DNA of 64,000 nucleotides from Candidatus Gastranaerophilales bacterium (GTDB lineage: Bacteria > Cyanobacteriota > Vampirovibrionia > Gastranaerophilales > Gastranaerophilaceae). How positions within the stretch are numbered: position 1 is the stretch's first letter; the number at the start of each line of letters is the position of its first letter. The notes below the pieces were generated by a model. The model saw only the letters and a list, made by a program, of their open reading frames with translations, was not told the DNA's origin and searched no databases. The translations under genes were made by a program, and so were the position numbers. This document shows, piece by piece, positions 28,008 through 36,243 of this stretch. The stretch is from assembly GCA_944325635.1 (NCBI GenBank), contig CALVBD010000001.1, positions 372,001 through 436,000 of the forward strand. Reading direction: 5' to 3'.

Positions 28008-28223
28008 CTAATCGTTAAATGTAGAAAAGAATTCGGCAATAGTTATGTTCAAACCTTTACAGATTGCTTCTATTGTCGAAATTCTTATATCACGCTGTGC
28101 TTTTTCTGCGTAAGTCACACAACTTTTTGAAAGTTCTGAATACCAGGCTAATTTTTCTGCAGTCAGATGTCTTTCGGCTCTTAACTCTTTTATTCTTGCA
28201 GAAATTTTTTCATTTATATTCAT
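28008..28223 (-). CDS. Small XRE-family regulator next to pilin operator
   Basis: 71 residues, essentially one Cro/CI-type HTH: ISARIKELRAERHLTAEKLA, then YSELSKSCVTYAEKAQRDIR, and IEAICKGLNITIAEFFS. It is divergent from a pilin gene. The 100 bases between them hold three direct repeats at exact 14-base spacing plus an inverted half site. The gene therefore likely represses or tunes its own promoter and that of the pilin; this is inference from position. Confidence 0.85.
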   Translation of the reverse strand: MNINEKISARIKELRAERHLTAEKLAWYSELSKSCVTYAEKAQRDIRISTIEAICKGLNITIAEFFSTFND

Positions 28224-28226
28224 AAT

Positions 28227-28300
28227 ATTAATACCTTTATATTAATACCTTGACATTAGTACCAACATAAAATATAATAATTAACAAAGTTAGTATTAAT
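28227..28300. promoter_or_regulatory. Operator array between XRE gene and pilin gene
   Basis: ATTAATACCTT at 28227 and 28241 and a variant ATTAGTACCA at 28255 are spaced exactly 14 bases apart. GTATTAAT at 28293-28300 is an inverted half site. The third repeat overlaps the -35 box of the pilin promoter. Confidence 0.65.
28250..28278 (+). promoter_or_regulatory. Consensus promoter of the pilin at 28324
   Basis: TTGACA (28250-28255), 17-base spacer, TATAAT (28273-28278): a perfect primary-sigma consensus, embedded in the operator repeats. Confidence 0.8.
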
Positions 28301-28323
28301 ATTGTGAACTAAGGGGATATACG

Positions 28324-29016
28324 ATGGAGCATAAAGCATTTACACTTGCGGAAGTATTAATTACTCTTGGCATAATCGGAGTTGTTGCATCGATGACTCT
28401 GCCGACATTAATAAATTCAACTAGGCATAAAGAGCTATATGTCGGTTTACAAAAGGCTTATTCTGTTATCCAGCAAACAATTCAGCGAATGAGCTATGAA
28501 GAAGGACTGGACATTACGTGGGATAATTATCCTGATAATACATTTGCACCCGTATTTAAAAAATATATTAATCAATTTGGAGCCTGTGGACAGAAAGGAT
28601 GCATAAGTGCAGATATTAGTCCTGAAGATGGTGAACTTTTTTCGAGAGTGTCAAAATACAAAACCTATAATAAAAAACAAAATGTTACTCTTGAATGGTT
28701 TGATGAAGGACAGGCAATTTTAACGGATGGTATGTTTGTAATGATAAATAATTCATCCAATAAATCCCTCGGAATAGTTATCTCTGTAGACGTAAACGGA
28801 TATGGAAAAGGGCCTAATGCCTGGGGACATGATTTATTTTCATTTTATATCGACAAACAGAAAGTTATCCCTATCGGGTCTCCGGATACTCCACTGAAAC
28901 CGGGAAGCAGTTGGAATGGCTTTGATTGTGATTATAACAGCTCAGAACGAAATAATGGTATGGGCTGCACATATAAAGCATTAACTGAAAAAAATTATTT
29001 TAAGAACCTGCCCTAA
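28324..29016 (+). CDS. Type IV pilin-like protein (prepilin)
   Basis: 230 residues. Short leader MEHKA, then FTLAEVLITLGIIGVVASMT: a class III signal cut by prepilin peptidase before Phe, with Glu5 kept, followed by the hydrophobic helix that embeds and polymerises. The leader ends in Ala instead of the usual Gly. The globular part has a cysteine pair (CGQKGC), VDVNGYGKGPNAWGHDLFSF near 155-175, and an end GMGCTYKALTEKNYFKNLP. These last two motifs recur in the pilin at 40151. Ribosome site AAGGGG. Under a consensus promoter with an XRE operator. Its last four bases overlap recO on the other strand. Confidence 0.88.
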   Translation: MEHKAFTLAEVLITLGIIGVVASMTLPTLINSTRHKELYVGLQKAYSVIQQTIQRMSYEEGLDITWDNYPDNTFAPVFKKYINQFGACGQKGCISADISPEDGELFSRVSKYKTYNKKQNVTLEWFDEGQAILTDGMFVMINNSSNKSLGIVISVDVNGYGKGPNAWGHDLFSFYIDKQKVIPIGSPDTPLKPGSSWNGFDCDYNSSERNNGMGCTYKALTEKNYFKNLP

Positions 29017-29774
29017 ACCACTTCCTGCAGAATGTCAGTCGAATGGAATTTCTTTACAGAATGTGCATTTATATAGGATTTCAACAGTTCAAAACTTACA
29101 AGACAAATCTTTTCGTTTGCTTTTTCTTCATATTCAGAAATCTGGTCAAATTCAGAATTTGCAAGAACTGATAAGTAATCTCTCAATTTGTAATGCATAA
29201 TATCTTTTAAGCCGTAATGTGAATTACATTCAAGACATACAACCCCACCTAAGCGTCCAGAAAAATACATATTTTCATTCTCAATAGGTTTACGGCAACA
29301 GAGGCATTTATCAAGTTCCAGCGAAAATCCTGAAACCCGCATCATCTTTAACTGAAACTTTAAAACAGCATTCAAAATTTGTATTTTATCCTCGGCATGA
29401 GATATTGTGTTTAAAGCCTCATACAGTAAATCAAATATAACAGCAGAACAAGGATCGTCCTCAACACCGAAGTTATTTACGACTTCCGAGATATACATTG
29501 AATAAAATATTTTATCCATATTACGTCTTGTAGCATTAAAGGTATTCAACGCCTCAGCCTGAGAAATTGTATCAAGATTACGGCCTTTATGAAGCATAAG
29601 CTTATTAGCAACAAGCAAATCCATACGGGCACCAAGTTTGCTTTTAGGCTTTTTAGCCCCCTTGGCAACACCCCTTATAAGCCCCCTATCTCTGGAATAC
29701 ATCACCATAATCTTATCAGATTCGCTAAGATTATAGGACTTTAAATTAATAGCGTCTGTAACAAAACTCTCCAT
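29013..29774 (-). CDS. recO: DNA repair protein RecO
   Basis: 253 residues. N-terminal OB-fold (VTDAINLKSYNLSESDKIMVMYSRDRGLI overall, with KGAKKPKSKLGARMDL) followed by a helical domain and a zinc finger CLCC...CLEC (about 160-190). RecO loads RecA onto SSB-coated single strands with RecR in gap repair. Normal family length. pilT lies upstream on the same strand 30 bases away, so both may share a transcript. recR is not in the window. Confidence 0.9.
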   Translation of the reverse strand: MESFVTDAINLKSYNLSESDKIMVMYSRDRGLIRGVAKGAKKPKSKLGARMDLLVANKLMLHKGRNLDTISQAEALNTFNATRRNMDKIFYSMYISEVVNNFGVEDDPCSAVIFDLLYEALNTISHAEDKIQILNAVLKFQLKMMRVSGFSLELDKCLCCRKPIENENMYFSGRLGGVVCLECNSHYGLKDIMHYKLRDYLSVLANSEFDQISEYEEKANEKICLVSFELLKSYINAHSVKKFHSTDILQEVV

Positions 29775-29803
29775 TACTCAAGATTATTATATTATTTTAA
29801 AAA

Positions 29804-30892
29804 TTATGAACCAGAACTTGTACCGTGGAATACACCTTTTAGCATTTGAGCAAGTTCAGTTCTGTCATCAGAGAAGCTCATAGCAACTTCTTCTGTAATA
29901 TAATCATTTACACAAAGATTATACAACGACATATTCATAGTAATCATACTATTGAAAGAACCGTTTTTAACAAGGTCATAAACCTTTTCTAACTCATCCT
30001 TTTCAATGAAGTCTTTAACAGTAGAAGTTACAACAAGGACTTCACAAGCCGGACGACGCCCTGAACCGTCTTTTAGCGGAACAAGTTTCTGAGAAACAGT
30101 ACCTCTAATAATTTGAGCCAGCTGGTGACGTACGAAATCTCTGTCAGAAGGCTCAAACATATTGATAATTCTGTCAACGGTTTGGATAGCGTCATTAGTG
30201 TGAATAGTTGCAAAAACAAGGTGTCCGGTTTCTGCAGCTTTTAATGCAGACGTAATAGTATCCCTATCACGAATTTCCCCGATAAAGATAACATCAGGAT
30301 CTTGTCTTAAAGCATATTTAACTCCGTCAGGGAACGAGGCTGTATCAACCAAAATTTGACGTTGAGAAACAATCCCCTTCTTGTTATTAAAAATAAATTC
30401 AATAGGGTCTTCAATAGTAATAATATGCTTCGGATAATTAGAATTTATATAATCAATAATTGATGCGATAGTCGTTGATTTACCGCTGCCGGTAGGCCCT
30501 GTTACAAGCACAAGACCATGGTTAAGCTTGGCGAATTGTTCAATTGAAGATGGAAGATTTAACTCATGTATTTTTCTTACGTAATAAGGAATAAGCCTGA
30601 TAACAAGCTTATTTTTACCTAGTTGACGGCTTAAGTTAACACGAAAACGCGAAAAGCCCGGAATTTCATAAGCAAAATCCAAATCATAAACATTTTCAAG
30701 ATTATCTTTAGCGCTGCGCGGCAATAAGACATCGTAAGCATGATCTATATCATCATCTGTAAGAATCGGCATATTAATCTTCATAATTCTCCCATCCTTA
30801 CGGACTGTAGGGTGTTCTCCAACAGCAAGGTGAACATCAGATGCGGCTATAGAAACTGCTTTTCTCAAAAAATCTTCAATATCAAAATCCAT
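29804..30892 (-). CDS. pilT: Twitching motility retraction ATPase PilT
   Basis: 362-residue hexameric ATPase that powers retraction of type IV pili at the inner membrane base. Walker A GPTGSGKSTTIASI near residue 134, Asp box IITIEDPIEF, Walker B DPDVIFIGEIRDRDTI and His box ATIHTNDA are all intact. The PilT C-terminal segment is present in altered form. Together with the three prepilin genes in this window it indicates functional type IV pili. Ribosome site AGGAT. Confidence 0.93.
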   Translation of the reverse strand: MDFDIEDFLRKAVSIAASDVHLAVGEHPTVRKDGRIMKINMPILTDDDIDHAYDVLLPRSAKDNLENVYDLDFAYEIPGFSRFRVNLSRQLGKNKLVIRLIPYYVRKIHELNLPSSIEQFAKLNHGLVLVTGPTGSGKSTTIASIIDYINSNYPKHIITIEDPIEFIFNNKKGIVSQRQILVDTASFPDGVKYALRQDPDVIFIGEIRDRDTITSALKAAETGHLVFATIHTNDAIQTVDRIINMFEPSDRDFVRHQLAQIIRGTVSQKLVPLKDGSGRRPACEVLVVTSTVKDFIEKDELEKVYDLVKNGSFNSMITMNMSLYNLCVNDYITEEVAMSFSDDRTELAQMLKGVFHGTSSGS

Positions 30893-30949
30893 AACTATCC
30901 TATCTTTATAATCTCTCTGTCATATATATTATTATAACATTATTATCCT

Positions 30950-31187
30950 ATTATGACAAGGCTTTTTTACAAATCATACATATATAGTATATTTTAAAAA
31001 TTTTTATTAAGTTTTCGTAACATTGCATTCAAAAAAGTCAATTATAAAAATCAGAAATACTTTATATAAATGTAAGGGAAATCAAAAGTTAATAATTGGA
31101 AAAGCAATAAATAAAAAGATTTAAAACGATTTATTCATAATAAAATACTTTATACTCTCTCTCTTAATATCCTCGTGTTTATTTAAT
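30950..31187. other. AT-rich gap without gene upstream of orphan terminator
   Basis: No reading frame above about 20 codons with a ribosome site was found here. On the plus strand the stretch ends in a strong terminator although no plus-strand gene precedes it, so a small RNA may be encoded. Weak promoter-like boxes (TTGCAT, TATAAA near 31034-31057) are not convincing. Confidence 0.3.
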
Positions 31188-31215
31188 GTTGCCAAAATTT
31201 GGCAACTTTTTTTTT
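31188..31215 (+). terminator. Orphan strong terminator
   Basis: GTTGCCAAA-A-TTTGGCAAC followed by nine T residues. It acts only in the plus direction, where no upstream gene is visible. Confidence 0.75.
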
Positions 31216-31262
31216 GCGATTTTCAAATTTGACATAGCAGGAATAAATTATATAATTATTTT

Positions 31263-31502
31263 ATGGAATATATAAAAGAAGCCAATAAAAATCTTATAAG
31301 CCTAAGAACAAGCTTAATTACCACTGTCGTTATTTTGACAGGCGGTATTGTTGGTTTACTTGTTTCTAATCTCAATGTTATTTTGAGAATAATTTTATTA
31401 TTATCAGGTTTTTATTTTGACTTCTTGTTCGTTATGAATATAATATCTATAAATAAGGAAATTCAAAAAAATATAGGAGTGCTAAAAAATGAGTACAAAT
31501 GA
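31263..31502 (+). CDS. Small two-helix membrane protein (79 aa)
   Basis: Not recognised. MEYIKEANKNLISLRTSLIT then two hydrophobic helices (about 18-38 and 44-64) separated by a short turn, and a charged tail. Likely a small inner-membrane protein of unknown role. It overlaps the next tiny gene by 14 bases, so the two are co-translated. A TTGACA-like box and TATAAT-like sequence lie in the 40 bases upstream. Confidence 0.6.
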   Translation: MEYIKEANKNLISLRTSLITTVVILTGGIVGLLVSNLNVILRIILLLSGFYFDFLFVMNIISINKEIQKNIGVLKNEYK

Positions 31503-31611
31503 TATTGTTTCAATAGCAGGAATCATAATTCTTACCGCCATGGGCATATATTTTAATCAAAAATTCAAGCAAATCGGCAAGGATGACGATTTATCCCATA
31601 AAAAAATTTAA
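31489..31611 (+). CDS. Tiny single-helix membrane protein (40 aa)
   Basis: Starts at ATG 31489 inside the end of the preceding gene with an AGGAG ribosome site eight bases upstream. One hydrophobic helix (IVSIAGIIILTAMGIYF) followed by a basic and acidic tail KQIGKDDDLSHKKI. The two-gene unit ends at a good terminator. Paired tiny membrane proteins may form a complex or a toxin-antitoxin-like or phage-type unit; nothing in the sequence decides. Confidence 0.55.
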   Translation: MSTNDIVSIAGIIILTAMGIYFNQKFKQIGKDDDLSHKKI

Positions 31612-31616
31612 CTAAT

Positions 31617-31642
31617 AAAAAAGAGCCAAATGGCTCTTTTTT
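31617..31642. terminator. Bidirectional terminator between tiny genes and trxB
   Basis: AAAAAAGAGCC, loop AAAT, GGCTCTTTTTT. The stem is flanked by A and T runs and serves both converging units. Confidence 0.85.
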
Positions 31643-32585
31643 ATACTTTTTGCGGAACATCCTTCAAGGTTTCCAGATATTTAACTGCATACACAGCACC
31701 GATTGCGCCGTCTGCTGCCGCTGTTATTACCTGCCGCAGAGGAGTTTTTCTGATATCACCGACTGCATAAACACCTTCAACAGATGTTTTCATTGTTTCA
31801 TCCGTCAGAATAAAACCGCCTGCATCCTGTTCAATTTGTCCTGTTATATCCGCCACGTTCGGAACCATTCCGATATAAGGGAACACTCCGTTTACAGATA
31901 AATTCGTTCTCTCTCCGGTTTTTACGTTTTCAAGAACGGCAGTATGAACCAAGTCATCCCCTTGAATTTCTTTTACCACGCTATCCCAGATAAATTCGAC
32001 TTTCTCATTTTTAAAAGCGCGTTCCTGAACAATTTTATCAGCACGGAGTTCATTTCTGCGATGGATTACATAAACCTTATCAGCGAATTTTGTAAGATAC
32101 ATTGCTTCTTCAACAGCAGCATTACCGCCGCCGACAACAGCAACGACTTTATTTTTATAAAATGCACCGTCGCATACAGCACAATAACTAACTCCACGTC
32201 CAACGAATTCCTTTTCACCAGGAACCCCGAGTTTCATAGGACTTGCACCGCATGCAATAATCACACTTTTTGCTCTGAATTCACCTTCTTTAGTTAATAT
32301 GATTTTCGGCTCGGAGGTCAAATCTATTTTTTCAATTTCCTGCATCGGAAATTTTTGAACCCCGAACTTATCAGCGTGCTCTTCAAATTTTTCCATCAAA
32401 TCATACCCGCCTATAATAGGGAATCCCGGATAATTTTCTAATTCCAAATAATTTGAAGGCTGACCGCCCATCATACTTATATCAATAAGTGCAGTCGAAA
32501 CAGCACCGCGGCTTGCATATATTGCAGAAGAAAGTCCTGCCGGCCCGCCGCCTAAAATCACTACATCAAAATCATATATCTGCAT
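31641..32585 (-). CDS. trxB: Thioredoxin reductase
   Basis: 314-residue FAD/NADPH flavoenzyme that reduces thioredoxin. FAD-binding GGGPAGLSSAIYASRG at the start, redox pair in YCAVCDGAF near residue 135, NADPH loop VGGGNAAVEEA, and YAVGDIRKTPLRQVITAAADGA at the end. Normal length. The exported-protein gene and pgi lie upstream on the same strand with short gaps, suggesting a common transcript. Confidence 0.95.
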   Translation of the reverse strand: MQIYDFDVVILGGGPAGLSSAIYASRGAVSTALIDISMMGGQPSNYLELENYPGFPIIGGYDLMEKFEEHADKFGVQKFPMQEIEKIDLTSEPKIILTKEGEFRAKSVIIACGASPMKLGVPGEKEFVGRGVSYCAVCDGAFYKNKVVAVVGGGNAAVEEAMYLTKFADKVYVIHRRNELRADKIVQERAFKNEKVEFIWDSVVKEIQGDDLVHTAVLENVKTGERTNLSVNGVFPYIGMVPNVADITGQIEQDAGGFILTDETMKTSVEGVYAVGDIRKTPLRQVITAAADGAIGAVYAVKYLETLKDVPQKV

Positions 32586-32594
32586 ATTTAATCC

Positions 32595-33101
32595 TCATTT
32601 TCCTAATACGTCAGAACCTGAAATTTTTTCGCCTTTCAATACATATAAGGCAGTTTTTTCGCTTTGTACGGAATTATCGGCACCAGAATAGGTTACCAGT
32701 TTCAGGTAATTTTTACCTGTAAAACTGTTTCCGTTAATTGTTATCTCAACTGAATCTGTGAGCCTTTGATTGTCATAATCCCCTACTTTTGTAAATTTAA
32801 TAGTATTTTTATTTACATAACTCACGTTAATTGAGGCGCTAGCCCCTGTAAACGGATTACTTAATGTGATGACGTCATTTGTTCTGGATAAGTTCCAGAT
32901 GTCGACGCTCATATTTTTAAAATTTTGCGGGCTGTCTGTATCTTTTAATACAGCGGCAACTCTCCAGGTTCCCATCAAGGATGCCGGAACCTGTCGTTCA
33001 AGCGAAACACCTGCTTTTAACACCGGAGTATTTTCGGCAAACGCAAAAGGTAATGCCAGTGAGCAAAATACTAAAATCAGTGTTAAAAAAAGTTTTTTCA
33101 T
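32595..33101 (-). CDS. Exported hypothetical protein (about 168 aa)
   Basis: Start placed at 33101 (MKKLFLTLILVFCSLALPFAFA), giving a clean signal peptide; the longer frame upstream overlaps pgi. The mature part is beta-rich: residues about 40-165 contain SLMGTWRVAAVLKDTDSPQN and repeated strands with Asn, Thr and Ser, like small periplasmic lipocalin-like or META-type domains. No lipobox cysteine at the cleavage site. It starts five bases after the pgi stop, so it is translated from the pgi message. Function unknown. Confidence 0.7.
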   Translation of the reverse strand: MKKLFLTLILVFCSLALPFAFAENTPVLKAGVSLERQVPASLMGTWRVAAVLKDTDSPQNFKNMSVDIWNLSRTNDVITLSNPFTGASASINVSYVNKNTIKFTKVGDYDNQRLTDSVEITINGNSFTGKNYLKLVTYSGADNSVQSEKTALYVLKGEKISGSDVLGK

Positions 33102-33105
33102 AGAA

Positions 33106-34494
33106 TTATAAAGCACCCATTTTTTCCTGAAGGGTATGAGCGGAATCTTCATAACCCGCACGCCCCATCAGTGCGTAAGTGTAATTTTTAGCCTGTTCAA
33201 CTCCAGGTTGATTAAAGGTATTAATCCCGTACAATTCACCGGCAATAGCAGTCTGAACTTCCAGCATATAAAGAAGCTGCGCGACATTATACGGATCAAC
33301 CTTATCTAAAGTAATTGTCACAGTCGGTCTTTGATAATCAGCTAATGCAACTCTTGTTGAATCAGCTTCTGCGTTTAACAGTTGATTAATGGTTTTTCCG
33401 CCAAGGTAGTTAAGTCCGGTGTATTCAAAAATATTCGGAATTTCCATTGTGGTATCAAATTCCTTAACTCTTATAAAATTGATAATCTTGTTATTAGGCC
33501 CTTCATTATAAAGCTGAATTTGAGAGTGCTGATCAGTAACTCCAAGGGCTTTAACCGGAGTTGGGCCGATATTTACGTCGTTTCCGTCGATATCTTTATT
33601 TTTGCCGAGCGATTCCGCCCAGAGCTGTGCGTACCAGTCAGCAACATACTTTAATCTGCTTGAATAAGGCATCATAACAGAAATATTTTTGCCTTTTTTA
33701 GTATCCATAAGATAATGGATTAAGGCATTTTGGGCTGCGATATTTTCATTGATATCGGTATTTTTCAGGGCTAAATCCATATCTTTAATCCCGTTTACAA
33801 CAGCTTCAATATCAATACCGACAAGCGCAAGCGGCAAAAGTCCCACCGCAGAAAATACTGAAAATCTTCCACCGACATCGTCAGGCACAACAAAGGTTTT
33901 ATACCCTTCCTGTTCTGCTATTTGTCTTAAAATACCGGTTCTTTTATCAGTTGTGGCAACCACATTATATCTGTAATTATCGCCGAGTTCTTTTTCTAAT
34001 CTGTCCTTTACAATCATAAACTGAGACATTGTTTCAGCTGTTGAACCGGATTTTGTAATAACATTAACGAGAGTTTTTTTCAAATCCAGAATATTAAAAA
34101 GAGCATCCATTGTATCAGGATCGATATTATCAAGGAAGAAAATCCTTGGAAGCCCTTCTCTCTGCTCGTCCGATAAAAGGTTCCAGTAAGGTTTCAATAA
34201 GGCTTCCGTAAGCGCAATGCCTCCAAGAGCTGAACCTCCGATACCGAGAACAAGAATATTTTCAAACCTATCCTTAACCATAGACGCATATTCTTTTACA
34301 TACCAGATGGTTTCCTCGTTATATCCGAGATTCATCCACTGGAGCCATTGCCCCGGCTTATCTTTTCTTTGATTAAGGCTTGCTATAATTCTGGTAATAG
34401 TTTCTTTATATGCATCAAATTCACTTTTTAAATCCAACCCGTTTTCATGACCTATAATACTTGCATCTACATTTCGGCAGCATAACTCTATCAT
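33106..34494 (-). CDS. pgi: Glucose-6-phosphate isomerase
   Basis: Interconverts glucose-6-phosphate and fructose-6-phosphate. 462 residues, the short bacterial type. Phosphate-binding GIGGSALGG, TKSGSTAETM, and the signature VGGRFSVFSAVGLLPLAL are present; the catalytic Glu and Lys lie in NEGPNNKI-like and C-terminal segments. GAGAGGGG ribosome site. It connects glycogen metabolism (glgA, phosphohexomutase) to the glucosamine branch (glmS). Confidence 0.93.
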   Translation of the reverse strand: MIELCCRNVDASIIGHENGLDLKSEFDAYKETITRIIASLNQRKDKPGQWLQWMNLGYNEETIWYVKEYASMVKDRFENILVLGIGGSALGGIALTEALLKPYWNLLSDEQREGLPRIFFLDNIDPDTMDALFNILDLKKTLVNVITKSGSTAETMSQFMIVKDRLEKELGDNYRYNVVATTDKRTGILRQIAEQEGYKTFVVPDDVGGRFSVFSAVGLLPLALVGIDIEAVVNGIKDMDLALKNTDINENIAAQNALIHYLMDTKKGKNISVMMPYSSRLKYVADWYAQLWAESLGKNKDIDGNDVNIGPTPVKALGVTDQHSQIQLYNEGPNNKIINFIRVKEFDTTMEIPNIFEYTGLNYLGGKTINQLLNAEADSTRVALADYQRPTVTITLDKVDPYNVAQLLYMLEVQTAIAGELYGINTFNQPGVEQAKNYTYALMGRAGYEDSAHTLQEKMGAL

Positions 34495-34683
34495 GTCTTT
34501 TTTACCCCTCTCAAATAACCTTTCTTCTTATTTAATTTTTCATTACACGCATAATATGTTCGTTATATATTTATAATAACTGATAAACCTTAAAAAACAA
34601 TATTACACAGGATAATTTAATAATTATTTACCTATATAAATTACAAGGGAAATACACCTTTGAAAGAGGGGATATACATTTAA

Positions 34684-36243
34684 CTAACGCGCTGTAACCT
34701 TTTCAACTTTTTTCTGCATTTCCAATCTTTTTTGTTCTTCAAGTCTCTTTTGGCCGTAGCCGTAGGAGGCGTAAATCAGAACACCTATTAACAGCCAAAG
34801 CGGGAAATATAGGGATGAAGTTTTTAAAAACTTCATAGAATAAATCATAAGTCCGCCGCAGGTGATTATACCGAGTATAGGAAACAGCGGACAAAACGGA
34901 ACCTTAAAAGGTCTTTCCCTTAGAGGATCTGTTTTTCTTAATATAAGTACTGCAATACAAATGATTATAAATGAAGTAAATGTACCAAAGTTACAGAGTT
35001 CGGCTGAAATATTCAAATCCATAAACAGAGCACAGACGATTACCACAATTCCTGAAATCCATGTTAGTACATGAGGCGTTCTGTATTTTTTATGGATTAA
35101 TCTTAAAGATTTCGGCAAAAATCTGTCGCGGCTCATCGCGTATAAAATTCTGGTTGTCCCAAGTTGATAAATTAAAAGGACAGAAGTCAGTGCACAAAGG
35201 GCGCCGATTGAGATTAATCCCGCGAACCAGTCTTTTCCGATAGCACGCATAGCATGTGCAATAGGCGCCTGGATATCAATATGTCCGAGAGGTACATTTC
35301 CGGTCAGGACAAGCGCAACACACACATATAGAATTGTACATATTATCAAAGTCCCGAGAATTGCAATAGGCAAATCTCTTTGAGGATTTTCGGTTTCTTC
35401 AGCGGTTGTTGAAATAGCGTCAAATCCGATATAGGCAAAGAATATCAAAAACGCCCCCATAAAAATTCCCTCAAACCCGTGAGGTGCAAAAGGCGTCCAG
35501 TTCTCAGGTTTTACATAAAATGCGCCAACAACAATAAATGACAAAATCATAAACATATTCACGCCTACCATAATACTTGCGACTCTGGTAGATTCTTTCA
35601 CTCCCCTTATCAAAAGAACGGTAAGAGCAAGAACTATTAACATAGCAGGCAGATTTATCGCAACAGGAATTTTATCGAATAAATACGGCATCTGGGTATG
35701 CGGGTCTAACCCAAATTTATCGCAATAAGCAAACATAAATCTGTAATCATTTCTCAGCCACATCGGAAAATTCACAACAAAAGCCGGTAAGATATGCTTA
35801 AAGCCTTTTAAAAACTGAACAAAATATCCGGTCCACGCACACGCGACCGTAATATTCCCGATAGCGTATTCAAGCATCAAAATCCAGCCGACCATCCACG
35901 CCATAAATTCGCCCATAGTTGCATACGTATAAGTATAAGCGCTTCCCGCAACAGGTATCATAGCGGCAATTTCACTGTAGCATAAAGCCGAAAAAACACA
36001 CGCAATTGCAGCCATTACCATTGAAATTATAATAGCCGGTCCGGCACCTGCACCTTCCGGACCACCCTGGATTGCGGTTCCGATAATTGTAAAAATGCCG
36101 GTTCCTACAACCGCACCTATTCCTATTACTATAAGATCAAAAACATTTAATGTTTTTTTTAATTCTGACTTTTTACTGGTCGCGATAAGTTCGTCTGCGC
36201 TTCTTTTTGCAAGACAATTTGCTATTATATTTCTAATATCCAT
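34684..36243 (-). CDS. APC-family amino acid permease (distal paralog)
   Basis: 519 residues with about 12 to 14 hydrophobic segments of the amino acid-polyamine-organocation superfamily. GIGAVVGTGIFTIIGTA gives the helix-1 substrate loop and CYSEIAAMIPVAGSAYTYTYA the conserved helix-3 region. Closest in look to cationic amino acid transporters (CAT/YfnA type). Starts directly at the TAG of its upstream paralog (TAGATG), so the two are one operon. Substrate unknown. Confidence 0.88.
   Translation of the reverse strand: MDIRNIIANCLAKRSADELIATSKKSELKKTLNVFDLIVIGIGAVVGTGIFTIIGTAIQGGPEGAGAGPAIIISMVMAAIACVFSALCYSEIAAMIPVAGSAYTYTYATMGEFMAWMVGWILMLEYAIGNITVACAWTGYFVQFLKGFKHILPAFVVNFPMWLRNDYRFMFAYCDKFGLDPHTQMPYLFDKIPVAINLPAMLIVLALTVLLIRGVKESTRVASIMVGVNMFMILSFIVVGAFYVKPENWTPFAPHGFEGIFMGAFLIFFAYIGFDAISTTAEETENPQRDLPIAILGTLIICTILYVCVALVLTGNVPLGHIDIQAPIAHAMRAIGKDWFAGLISIGALCALTSVLLIYQLGTTRILYAMSRDRFLPKSLRLIHKKYRTPHVLTWISGIVVIVCALFMDLNISAELCNFGTFTSFIIICIAVLILRKTDPLRERPFKVPFCPLFPILGIITCGGLMIYSMKFLKTSSLYFPLWLLIGVLIYASYGYGQKRLEEQKRLEMQKKVEKVTAR

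Noticed and set aside
34495-34683. Possible small gene between pgi and the permease operon
   Set aside because: AT-rich, no frame with start and ribosome site.
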